Shown in pieces: positions 25,093-34,693 of a stretch of 64,000 nt of DNA (the first letter of the stretch is position 1; every line of letters begins with the position of its first letter). The notes under the pieces are model-generated. The model was not told the origin of the DNA, did no database searches, and saw only the letters and a list, made by a program, of their open reading frames with translations. Origin of the DNA: Brevibacterium album DSM 18261 (GTDB lineage Bacteria; Actinomycetota; Actinomycetes; Actinomycetales; Brevibacteriaceae); contig NZ_AUFJ01000014.1 in assembly GCF_000426445.1 (NCBI RefSeq), forward strand, positions 124,001 through 188,000. Reading direction: 5' to 3'. Made by a program: the position numbers and the translations under genes.

Positions 25093-26373
25093 ATGAGGAT
25101 GACGCCGGAGGCGGCGAGGCGGACGGGCCTCGCCGCCTCCGGTCTCGCGCGTCCCCGACCGGAGCGGCCGGATGCGGGACATCTGCGCCGCACCTTCGCC
25201 CGCCTCGGCGTCGTCCAGGTCGACTCCGTGCAGGCGGTGACCCGCTCCCACTACCTGCCCTTCTTCTCCCGGCTGGGCGCCTATCCGCGGGCCACCCTCG
25301 ACCGGCTGCTGTGGGAGGACCCGCGCATGGGCGTCGAGTACTGGGCCCACGAGGCCGCCTATGTCGCCCCGGAGACGGTCGGGCACTTCCACGGGAAGCG
25401 GGCGGAGTGGTTCATCCGCGACTACGGCCAGCGCGATCCGGACACGGGCGCCGATTTCGTCGCGCTCATGGAGCGGACTCTCGCGGAGCTGGCGGCGGGA
25501 CCGGGTTCGGCGCGCGAGCTCGGGGAGCGGGTGCCGCACGCGCTGCCCGAGCGGGACCGGGACCACTGGGGCTGGAACCCCTCGCGGGTGAAGTCCGCGC
25601 TGGAGGCGCTGCTCCACTCGGGGCGCGCGGCGGCAGCCGGGCGCAATGCGCAGTTCGAGCGGGTCTACGCTCTGCCCGAGCACGTGCATCCGGCACTGCC
25701 CCGGCCGGGGGCCGTCTGGGGACCGGCGGACGATCCGGAGCTCGGCAGGAGACCCGGCGTCGGCAGCATCCCCCGGGGTGTGACGGGGGCCGAGGACGAT
25801 GCGCTCGCGCTCATCCGGATCGCCGCCCCCGCTCTGGGCGTGGGCACGGTGGACTGCTTCGCGGACTACTTCCGGCAGCCGCGGGCGGCCACGGCGCGCG
25901 CCGTCGCCGCCCTGGCGGAGACGGGGGAGCTCGTCGAGGTCGACGTCGCGGGGGTGCGAGCCTGGCGCTGGCACGCCGCGGTGACGCCCAGGCGGGTCGA
26001 GGGCTCGGCGCTGCTCGCCCCGTTCGACCCGCTCGTGTTCAACCGGCGCCGGCTCAGCTGGCTGTTCGGCTTCGACTACCGCATCGAGATCTACACGCCC
26101 GCGGCCCGGCGCCGCTACGGCTACTACGTCATGCCCTTCCTCCACGACGGCAGGATGGCCGCGCGGGTGGACGTGCGGGTCAGGCGCGCCGAGGGCGTGC
26201 TCGCCGCGGGGGTGCACATGGAGCCGGGGGAGGACTGCTGGGAGGCCGTGGAGGCCGAACTCGGGGAACTCGCAGAGTGGCTGGGCCTCGACGAGGTCGT
26301 CATGGTGCGCGACCGGCCGATATGCTTGAACGTCGGACCGCAGGCAAGGACCGCGCGCGTGCCGCGCGGGTGA
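25093..26373 (+). CDS. YcaQ/AlkZ-family winged-helix DNA glycosylase
   Basis: A 426-residue member of the HTH_42/YcaQ family, glycosylases that remove bulky N-alkyl bases and unhook interstrand crosslinks. The catalytic Q-x-D motif is seen in LGVVQVDSVQAVTRSHYLPFFSRLG (near residue 40), then WAHEAAYVAPETV, a winged-helix stretch with WGWNPSRVKSALEALLHSGRA, and the C-terminal LLAPFDPLVFNRRRLSWLFGFDYRIEIY. The Q-x-D form is that of E. coli YcaQ rather than Q-x-Q AlkZ. It lies 17 bases after hpf and ten before secA, an insertion relative to the mycobacterial order. ATG 25093 or 25099 are both possible. Confidence 0.88.
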   Translation: MRMTPEAARRTGLAASGLARPRPERPDAGHLRRTFARLGVVQVDSVQAVTRSHYLPFFSRLGAYPRATLDRLLWEDPRMGVEYWAHEAAYVAPETVGHFHGKRAEWFIRDYGQRDPDTGADFVALMERTLAELAAGPGSARELGERVPHALPERDRDHWGWNPSRVKSALEALLHSGRAAAAGRNAQFERVYALPEHVHPALPRPGAVWGPADDPELGRRPGVGSIPRGVTGAEDDALALIRIAAPALGVGTVDCFADYFRQPRAATARAVAALAETGELVEVDVAGVRAWRWHAAVTPRRVEGSALLAPFDPLVFNRRRLSWLFGFDYRIEIYTPAARRRYGYYVMPFLHDGRMAARVDVRVRRAEGVLAAGVHMEPGEDCWEAVEAELGELAEWLGLDEVVMVRDRPICLNVGPQARTARVPRG

Positions 26374-26382
26374 AGGAGAATC

Positions 26383-29121
<2,739 letters not shown>

Positions 29122-29181
29122 GCAGCCCGTCCGCCCGCCGGAGGCGGAGCCGACCCGCCGACGCCCCCCCCGGAGGGGTGC

Positions 29182-29814
29182 TCACACGCTGAGGAACTCC
29201 GTGAGGCGCCACCGCGCCCGTGTCCGCTCGAACCGCATGGCGAGCGCGCGGGCGCGGTTGCGCGTGCGGACGACGACGCTGGCCTCGGCCACGGTCTCCG
29301 AGACGGGGCTGAGGCGGTGGGAGCGGGCGAGGGCCCGGGTCTCCGGGGTCTGACCGCTGTAGCGCGTGAGCGAGGTGCGCACGGCCACGTGCTCGCGGAT
29401 GCGCCCGTAGAGGGCCGGCTCGATCCAGCGCTCCACCGCATGTGCCGGGCGCAGCCCCACGAGCACCTCGACGAGGGCGGTCCCGAGGGCGGGCACCATC
29501 TGCTCCAGCAGTGCGCGGTCCTCGGAAGACAGCGTGCGGAGGGAAGGAGCAGGCTCCCGTCCGGGAGCTGCCTCTGGCGCGGGTCCGCGACCCGGGGAGG
29601 AGCCGTCTTCGACGGGGGCGCCTGCGATGGCGGCCCCCGAGCTGGGAGTGCCGGCCGAACCCGGAGTGCGCGGTGGGCCCGGTGCGCGCGGCGGCACCGG
29701 ATGCGCCGGCGTGCCGCGCTGCCTGTGCTCGGGGCCGTGCGCGGGGCCGTGCTCCGTCGGGAGCCGCTCCGCGGGGCGGACGAGGGTGAGGGCGGAGAGC
29801 GGTCGGACGGTCAT
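29182..29814 (-). CDS. Rv3235 family protein
   Basis: A 210-residue protein. The N-terminal half is Pro/Gly/Ala-rich and disordered (EHGPAHGPEHRQRG and similar). The C-terminal domain (about residue 95 onwards) reads LLEQMVPALGTALVEVLVGLRPAHAVERWI, YGRIREHVAVRTSL, then VSETVAEASVVVRTRNRARALAMRFE and RWRLTEF, the pattern of the actinobacterial Rv3235 family beside secA. Function unknown. The start overlaps the stop of the LysM gene (ATGA). It converges on secA with a 60-base gap. Confidence 0.82.
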   Translation of the reverse strand: MTVRPLSALTLVRPAERLPTEHGPAHGPEHRQRGTPAHPVPPRAPGPPRTPGSAGTPSSGAAIAGAPVEDGSSPGRGPAPEAAPGREPAPSLRTLSSEDRALLEQMVPALGTALVEVLVGLRPAHAVERWIEPALYGRIREHVAVRTSLTRYSGQTPETRALARSHRLSPVSETVAEASVVVRTRNRARALAMRFERTRARWRLTEFLSV

Positions 29815-30482
29815 GGCAGCTCCAGTCTCTGGCCGGGCAGGATGAGCGAGGGATCGGCGCCGATCACGGTGCGGTTGCGCTCGTGGAGGTCGGCGACCGC
29901 GCCTGCCAGCCGTGCGGGCGCGGCCCCCGGGTTCGCCTCCGCTGCGATGGACCACAGGCTCTCTCCCGCGCGGACGATGTGATGCGCGGGCGTGCGGGGC
30001 GCGTCCTCTGTGCCGTCCTCGACTCCGGTGTCCTCCGCGGGCTGTGCGTGCTCCGCGTCCTCGGGACCCGCCTCGCCCTGTTCCGGCTCTGCGGGCTCCG
30101 CTGGCGCCGAGGGGCTGGTGAGGGGCCAGGGGAGCGGCGAGCCCGGGGGCGCCGCATGGGCCGTCCCGGTGACCGCGGCCAGCCCCAGCCCTCCCGCGAC
30201 CGCCGCCGAGAGCGCTCCCCGGAGTGCCAGCGGAGCGAGGCGGAGGGCCAGATCCCGGAGGGCGCGGGTGCGGAATCCGATGTGCGCGAGGACCTCCGCG
30301 AGCACCGCGAGGTGCACGGCGAGGGCACCGCGGAGGCCCATGAGCACGGCGACGGCGGCGACGGACCAGAGCAGGATCCCGCCGGGGTCCGCCCCGCGCA
30401 GCGCGGCGGGGGCGAGGGCCGTGACCGTGATCGCCGCGGCGGTGTGGGCGGATGCGCAGATGCTGAAGACGAGCATTCTCAT
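29811..30482 (-). CDS. LysM domain-containing membrane protein
   Basis: A 223-residue protein with four hydrophobic segments in residues 1-110 (for example LLWSVAAVAVLMGLRGALAV and LSAAVAGGLGLAAVTGTAHA), a Pro/Glu-rich linker, and a C-terminal LysM motif (HHIVRAGESLWSIAAEANPGAAPARLAGAV, continuing to PSLILPGQRLELP). LysM binds peptidoglycan or chitin glycans, so the tail is expected outside the membrane. ATG 30482 has GGAG eight bases upstream. Promoter-like TTGACT and AATCAT lie just upstream. It heads a two-gene unit with the Rv3235-like gene. Confidence 0.85.
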   Translation of the reverse strand: MRMLVFSICASAHTAAAITVTALAPAALRGADPGGILLWSVAAVAVLMGLRGALAVHLAVLAEVLAHIGFRTRALRDLALRLAPLALRGALSAAVAGGLGLAAVTGTAHAAPPGSPLPWPLTSPSAPAEPAEPEQGEAGPEDAEHAQPAEDTGVEDGTEDAPRTPAHHIVRAGESLWSIAAEANPGAAPARLAGAVADLHERNRTVIGADPSLILPGQRLELP

Positions 30483-30509
30483 GGTTCACTCCTCATCGAG
30501 TACGATTCG

Positions 30510-30539
30510 ATGATTGCAAAGCACATCAAACGCAGTCAA
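30510..30539 (-). promoter_or_regulatory. Candidate promoter of the LysM / Rv3235-like operon
   Basis: On the minus strand TTGACT (30539-30534) and AATCAT (30515-30510) are 18 bases apart, giving a leader of about 20 bases with a good GGAG site. It lies in an AT-rich island (30490-30580), rare in this window. Confidence 0.5.
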
Positions 30540-30548
30540 TACGCTTCA

Positions 30549-30554
30549 TATAAT
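30549..30554 (+). promoter_or_regulatory. Perfect TATAAT on the plus strand in the AT-rich island
   Basis: A consensus -10 but no recognisable -35 at 16-19 bases. It could drive an 80-base leader for the gene at 30642, or be chance in the AT-rich island. Confidence 0.3.
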
Positions 30555-30629
30555 TACAAACGTGTTCTTCTGTGCTCAGGAACGCTGAGTGGGACTGAAG
30601 ATGCTCCTCGGCCTCCCTTCGGAATGGGG

Positions 30630-30635
30630 CATACT
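30630..30635 (+). promoter_or_regulatory. -10-like CATACT for the gene at 30642 (leaderless)
   Basis: CATACT ends six bases before ATG 30642. Confidence 0.4.
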
Positions 30636-30641
30636 TCGGGT

Positions 30642-31238
30642 ATGGGTGCTTCTCGATCGTGCGGGCCTGCGGATCCCGAAGGGCGCTTCGCGCTGCTCTT
30701 CGAGGATCTCGAGGCCGTCGAGGCGGGGCGCGACCTCCACGAGCGCGCGGGCGAGTTCTCGGATCTCGTCGCCGGCGAGCTCGCCGATCACGGTCTGGCG
30801 GAGCGGGTGGCCGGGGCGCAGGGCATGCGGATCGCGGTCACGGCGGCGGGGGCTGTGATCCGGGGAGTGCTGGAGCTGGCCGCGGAGACCTGGCTGCGGA
30901 TCGCGGAGGAGGCCTCCGGTGCGAGCGTCCTCGTGGCGCTCGGGCACGTCGACGAGGTGCGGCTGGGCACGCGGCGGCATGCGCGTCCGCCCCAGACCCT
31001 CTCCTTCGCCTCGCCCCTGCGCAGGCTGAGCGCCGAGCGCACCCAGGCGGTCCTGGGTGCGGTGTCGGGGAGCGGAGAGGTGCGCGCTCTCGAGGGCGGT
31101 GTGCGCGCGGTGGGCGACGACTACGTGGAGCTCGCGGGACAGGGCGGTGCGGGGCGTGAGCGGGTGAGCGTCCTCGTCCCGCTGAGGCGGATCGCCTGGG
31201 TGCGGGTCCCTGCGACGGTGCGGGGCGCCGGTCTGTGA
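30642..31238 (+). CDS. Conserved actinobacterial protein of unknown function
   Basis: A 198-residue soluble protein starting MGASRSCGPADPEGRFALLFEDLEAVEAG. It resembles a family widespread in actinobacteria (sometimes labelled Fis family regulator without support), with RFALLFEDLEAQ-like N-terminus, a central segment and a C-terminal pair of small beta-barrel-like repeats (here GDDYVELAGQGGAGRERVSVLVPLRRIAWVRV). No Fis-type HTH is visible. It faces the small HTH gene, the usual neighbour. ATG 30642 is supported by CATACT six bases upstream. Function is unknown. Confidence 0.7.
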   Translation: MGASRSCGPADPEGRFALLFEDLEAVEAGRDLHERAGEFSDLVAGELADHGLAERVAGAQGMRIAVTAAGAVIRGVLELAAETWLRIAEEASGASVLVALGHVDEVRLGTRRHARPPQTLSFASPLRRLSAERTQAVLGAVSGSGEVRALEGGVRAVGDDYVELAGQGGAGRERVSVLVPLRRIAWVRVPATVRGAGL

Positions 31239-31277
31239 GCGGGCGCGCGGGACCGCCGGTGCGGGGCGCGCGGGTGA

Positions 31278-31496
31278 CTATTCGGCGGTGCCGGCCGCGA
31301 CCTCGTCGCGGACCTCTTTGTACATCCGCTGGATGTAGTCCTCGAGCTCGGTCTTCTCGACGCGCCACTGGCCGCGGCCGCCCACCTTGATGGCGCGCAG
31401 CTCGCCCGAGCGCACGAGCGCGCGGGCCTGTGCGACCGAGACGTTGAGGACCTCGGCGACATCGGTCAGGGGCAGGAAGCGGGTTTCGACGGCCAT
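31278..31496 (-). CDS. Small helix-turn-helix (excisionase/MerR-like) DNA-binding protein
   Basis: A 72-residue winged HTH of the excisionase-type family: FLPLTDVAEVLNVSVAQARALV contains the helix-turn-helix and ELRAIKVGGRGQWRVEKTEL the wing, followed by an acidic tail. Such one-domain proteins are common single-copy actinobacterial regulators related in fold to BldC. ATG 31496 has AAGGA upstream. An inverted repeat lies just upstream (31533-31560), so autoregulation is plausible. Confidence 0.85.
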   Translation of the reverse strand: MAVETRFLPLTDVAEVLNVSVAQARALVRSGELRAIKVGGRGQWRVEKTELEDYIQRMYKEVRDEVAAGTAE

Positions 31497-31510
31497 GATC
31501 TGTCCTTAGC

Positions 31511-31560
31511 GCACCGGTGCTTGGCACCCGATTGATAGCTGTATAAGGTCGATGCTATCA
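31511..31560. promoter_or_regulatory. Palindrome cluster between HTH gene and SAF gene
   Basis: Three inverted repeats are nested here: GCACCGGTGC (31511-31520), GGTGC-TTG-GCACC (31516-31528), and TGATAGC (31533-31539) with GCTATCA (31554-31560). The last pair is 21 bp centre to centre, two helical turns, as expected for a dimeric repressor. TTGACT at 31562 could be a -35 for the SAF operon, but no -10 follows clearly. Confidence 0.5.
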
Positions 31561-31704
31561 CTTGACTTCATTTCCTGTACATGACCTCCCGCGCACACCG
31601 TCGTCGCGGGAAGACCTTCGGGAGGAATCTGTGGAACGGCTGAACACCGCGGAACGGCGGGGCGCTCGCGACCGGCAGGGTGGGCGCGACCGGCGGGAGG
31701 AGCG

Positions 31705-32409
31705 ATGACGCTCGCGGCGGGGAGTGCGCGGGCCCGGCGGGCGGCGCGGCTGCGGGCGCCCCGGTGGCGCGATCCCCGGCTCCTCATCGGCGCGCTCCTC
31801 GTGCTCGCCTCGCTCGCGGCGACGGTGCTCGTGGTGCGCGGCGTCGCGCAGACGACACGGGTATGGGCCGCGGCGGTCGCGCTCGTGCCCGGTGCGGAGG
31901 TCGCGGAGTCCGCGCTCGTGCCGGTGGAGGTGAAGCTCCCCGATTCGGCCGCGGCCTACATCCCCAGCGCCTCCGCCGTGGCACCGGGGACCACGGTCCG
32001 AGCCGCGGTGGTCGCGGGCGAACTGCTGCCGCGCTCCGTCCTCGTCTCCCTCGAGGACCTCAGCGGGCGCGTGGTCTCCGTGGGCGTGTCGGCGGCGCCG
32101 CCGGATGCGGTGGCGGCGGGCAGCGCCGTCGACGTGTGGGCGGCCGATCCCGGCAGCGCGGAGACCGCCGAGCCGGAGGAGATCCTCAGCGGCGCCGAGG
32201 TGATCTCGGTGGACCGGGGAGGCTCCGAGCTCACCGCGAGCGGTCCCGGCCGGATCGAGGTGTACGTGCCCGACGGCGAGATCGGGGCGCTCGTGCGGGC
32301 CCAGGCCGCAGGGCACCACATCTCCGTCGTGGCGGTGCCGCGCGCCGGCCGGGCCTCCGCGCACCCTGCGGAGCAGGCCCCGGACGCGCTCGCGGAGGAG
32401 GCGCCGTGA
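31705..32409 (+). CDS. SAF domain-containing protein (CpaB-like)
   Basis: A 234-residue protein with one N-terminal membrane helix (RLLIGALLVLASLAATVLVVRG, residues about 25-46) and an extracytoplasmic SAF domain (ALVPGAEVAESALVPVEVKLP; APGTTVRAAVVAGELLPRSVL), as in CpaB/RcpC pilus proteins. The C-terminal part has SVGVSAAPPDAVAAGSAVDVWA. GGGAGGAGCG precedes ATG 31705. The stop overlaps the next start (GTGA). No pilin, TadA or TadB gene is in the window. Confidence 0.83.
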   Translation: MTLAAGSARARRAARLRAPRWRDPRLLIGALLVLASLAATVLVVRGVAQTTRVWAAAVALVPGAEVAESALVPVEVKLPDSAAAYIPSASAVAPGTTVRAAVVAGELLPRSVLVSLEDLSGRVVSVGVSAAPPDAVAAGSAVDVWAADPGSAETAEPEEILSGAEVISVDRGGSELTASGPGRIEVYVPDGEIGALVRAQAAGHHISVVAVPRAGRASAHPAEQAPDALAEEAP

Positions 32410-33638
32410 TCGATGTGGTGATCGCCGTCGACGTCGAGTACGAGGCCGCCGTCGTCGCAGCGGTGTCAGGACTGCCCGACGCCCAGGTGGTCCGCCGGCC
32501 GGCCGATGAGACCGAGCTCCTCGCCCTCGTCGCGGGCGGGACGGGGCACGTCGTGGTGCTCTCGCGATGGTTCCCGGGAGCCGATGCGGACGTCGTCGCC
32601 CGGCTGCGCGCCGCCGGCGGGCGGATCGTAGGGTTCGGCGAGGACGCGGCGCTGTTCGCACGCTGGGGGATCGCGCACACCGCAGCGCCCGGGGAGGGCC
32701 CGGACGCGCTGGGCGCAGTCCTGCGCGACTGCGCCGATTCCCTCCTCGCCCCGCCCAGGCCCTCCGCGGCTCCGCAGGCGGGGCCGCCCGTCGCCGGGCG
32801 CGCGGCGGCTCTGACCGCGGTGTGGGGGACGGGCTCCTCGCCCGGTCGGTCCACGCTCGCGGTGGTGCTCGCCCATCTCCTGGCCCGCCGCGCCGGAGGG
32901 ACGGTCCTCGTCGATGCGGACACCGTGTCCTCCTCGCTGGCGCCGGCCCTCGGACTGCTCGACGAGGCTCCCCAGCTCGCGGCGCTGTGCCGCCTCGTCG
33001 CGGCCGGGGCGGGCGCCGATGCGGAGGCGATGGGGGAGCGGATCTCGGTGCTGGAGCCGGGCTTCGAGGTCGTCACGGGCCTCGCCCGGGCCGAACGCTG
33101 GCCGGAGATCCGGGCGGGAGTGCTCACCGAGGTGCTCGACCGGCTCGCGCACCGCGCCGAGCACCTCGTCGTCGACGTCTCCGACCGCATCGACCCGGAC
33201 GATGCCCACGCGGATCCCCACTACGACCGGCACCAGGCGACCCGTGCGGTCCTCGACCGCGCCGACCACGTCCTCCTCGTGGCCTCCGCGGATCCCCTCG
33301 GACTCCAGCGGCTCGTGCGCCTCCTGGAATCCGAGCGGGTCCGGGAGCTCGACTCGGCGACGGTCGTCGTCAACCGCCTGCGGACCTCGGCGGTGGGGCC
33401 CGGGGCCGAGGAGCGGGTCCGCGCGGTCCTCGCCCGCTTCGCCGGGGTGCAGGACGCCGTCGTCCTGCCGGAGGACCGCGAGGCGGTCGACGCCGCGGTG
33501 CTGGCCGGCCGCTCGCCCGTGGAGTCCGCGCGCCGCTCGGAGCTCGTGCGGGCCGTCGAGGAGCACCTGCTGCCGCGGCTGCCGGGAGCGCCGCAGATGC
33601 GCCTCCGCAGGCGGGGCCGTGGGAGGATGAGCGCATGA
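32406..33638 (+). CDS. CpaE/MinD-like P-loop protein with altered Walker A
   Basis: A 410-residue protein. Residues 1-110 resemble a receiver-like domain (VIDVVIAVDVEYEAAVVAAV; VLSRWFPGADADVV), followed by a MinD/ParA-type ATPase region: VWGTGSSPGRSTLAVVLAHLLA (near residue 138), TVLVDADTVSSSLAPALGL, HLVVDVSD, ADHVLLVASADPLGLQRLVRLL and VVVNRLR. The deviant Walker A normally reads KGGxGKT; here both lysines are missing (GTGSSPGRST), which is a known variant in actinobacterial homologues but leaves ATP hydrolysis uncertain. Coupled by overlaps at both ends to SAF and DUF6912 genes. Confidence 0.82.
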   Translation: MIDVVIAVDVEYEAAVVAAVSGLPDAQVVRRPADETELLALVAGGTGHVVVLSRWFPGADADVVARLRAAGGRIVGFGEDAALFARWGIAHTAAPGEGPDALGAVLRDCADSLLAPPRPSAAPQAGPPVAGRAAALTAVWGTGSSPGRSTLAVVLAHLLARRAGGTVLVDADTVSSSLAPALGLLDEAPQLAALCRLVAAGAGADAEAMGERISVLEPGFEVVTGLARAERWPEIRAGVLTEVLDRLAHRAEHLVVDVSDRIDPDDAHADPHYDRHQATRAVLDRADHVLLVASADPLGLQRLVRLLESERVRELDSATVVVNRLRTSAVGPGAEERVRAVLARFAGVQDAVVLPEDREAVDAAVLAGRSPVESARRSELVRAVEEHLLPRLPGAPQMRLRRRGRGRMSA

Positions 33639-34108
33639 TCCGCGCCTATCTGCCCCTCACCGGCCTCGCCCTCGCCGCGCAGTGGCCCTCGCCCGCACCC
33701 GCCCTCGCGTTCGCGCCCGGCAGCGCCCAGCGCGCCCTGCGCGGCGAGGAGGCCGAGGTCTGGGAGCACCGGGCGATGGCCGCGGCCGCGGCGAGCATCG
33801 CCGAGGAGGCGCTCGACGCGGGCTGTCCGCGCGCCGTCATCGCGTGCGACATCCCCCTCGGCGCCGATCGCGGGGCGCAGGAGGTCATCCCGGGCATCGT
33901 GGCGATCCCCGGGGTGAGCGCAGACCCCTCACGGGTCGCGAGCGTGCACATCGACGACCCGGAGGGCTTCGGCGAGCTGCCGCCCGAGCGCGAGGCCGCG
34001 CTCGCCGCCCTCGCCGGCTCCGATCTGCTGTGGTTCGACTCAGCCGAGGTGGGCGATCTCGTGGAGCTGTTCGGCCAGATGCTGCCGGACGAAGGGCTCG
34101 AGGGCTGA
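33635..34108 (+). CDS. DUF6912 family protein
   Basis: A 157-residue soluble protein starting MIRAYLPLTGLALAAQW, with EHRAMAAAAASIAEEAL and RAVIACDIP in the middle and VASVHIDDPE and DLLWFDSAEVGDLVEL at the end. This matches the actinobacterial DUF6912 family. It starts inside the stop of the CpaE-like gene (ATGA). Its last 69 bases overlap the 3' end of the convergent DUF2505 gene. Function unknown. Confidence 0.75.
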   Translation: MIRAYLPLTGLALAAQWPSPAPALAFAPGSAQRALRGEEAEVWEHRAMAAAAASIAEEALDAGCPRAVIACDIPLGADRGAQEVIPGIVAIPGVSADPSRVASVHIDDPEGFGELPPEREAALAALAGSDLLWFDSAEVGDLVELFGQMLPDEGLEG

Positions 34109-34501
34109 TTCGATCATCCCGCCCATGAGCGGGACCGAGGAGACGACCTGCGCCTGCGCGTCGAGCACCGAGTGCTCCGCCTCGGCACCCGGCCGCACCG
34201 TGAGCGCCACCCGCACCTCGACGGGGGCGCCGGGGACCGTGAGCATCAGGTTCAGGGGCGCTGCGGGCGCGGCCTCGGCGTCTCCGTCGATCCGCACGCG
34301 CAGGGAGGCGTCGCCGGCCGCGAACCGGCGTGCGGCCTCGGGGAGCTGATCCGCGCGCAGCGGGAGGACTGCGGTGAGCCCGCCGGCGTCGGCCTCGGCG
34401 GAGAGGGCGCCCCTCGCCTCCCAGCTCTGCGGACTCAGCAGGGCGGAGCGGACGGCGGCGGGGGTGCGGGGCGAATCGACGGTGAGCGAGAACTCCTTCA
34501 T
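34040..34501 (-). CDS. DUF2505 family protein
   Basis: A 153-residue protein, MKEFSLTVDSPRTPAAVRSALL..., with a START/SRPBCC-like layout: N-terminal strand and helix, GLTAVLPLRADQLPEAARRF, central strands, and the C-terminal helix VPLMGGMIESALEPFVRQHLAEQ typical of DUF2505. Probably a small ligand-binding fold; ligand unknown. Convergent with DUF6912 and overlapping it by 69 bases at the 3' ends. Confidence 0.8.
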   Translation of the reverse strand: MKEFSLTVDSPRTPAAVRSALLSPQSWEARGALSAEADAGGLTAVLPLRADQLPEAARRFAAGDASLRVRIDGDAEAAPAAPLNLMLTVPGAPVEVRVALTVRPGAEAEHSVLDAQAQVVSSVPLMGGMIESALEPFVRQHLAEQLHEIAHLG

Positions 34502-34623
34502 GGACCTCAAGTCTGCCTCATCGCGCGCCGCCGCCGCACACCGGAGTGAGCGGCACGTCCGCAGTCTCGGACGATTGCTCCGAAAGCGGCCGGGGAATCG
34601 CCCGCCCGCGCCGGTCGAGGGCA

Positions 34624-34629
34624 TAGGCT
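34624..34629 (+). promoter_or_regulatory. -10-like TAGGCT upstream of gdh leader
   Basis: TAGGCT ends six bases before a GTG at 34636 that opens a 15-codon frame upstream of gdh. The spacing matches the leaderless pattern elsewhere in the window. Confidence 0.4.
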
Positions 34630-34635
34630 GGTGTC

Positions 34636-34683
34636 GTGCCGCGACGCTGCGGCGCGCATGGCAGCCCGCTGACTCGTATCTGA
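34636..34683 (+). CDS. Possible 15-residue leader peptide upstream of gdh
   Basis: The frame encodes MPRRCGAHGSPLTRI and ends with TGA at 34681-34683. The stop codon overlaps the GAGGTG that would be the ribosome binding site for gdh at TTG 34694. If translated, the terminating ribosome would sit on the gdh initiation region, allowing coupling or attenuation. No repeated regulatory codons are obvious. Evidence is positional only. Confidence 0.3.
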   Translation: MPRRCGAHGSPLTRI

Positions 34684-34693
34684 GGTGAATGAG

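Noticed and set aside
31705..33638. A Flp/Tad pilus locus
   Set aside because: Only SAF and CpaE-like genes are present; prepilin, TadA/TadB/TadC ATPase-platform and peptidase genes are absent from the window.
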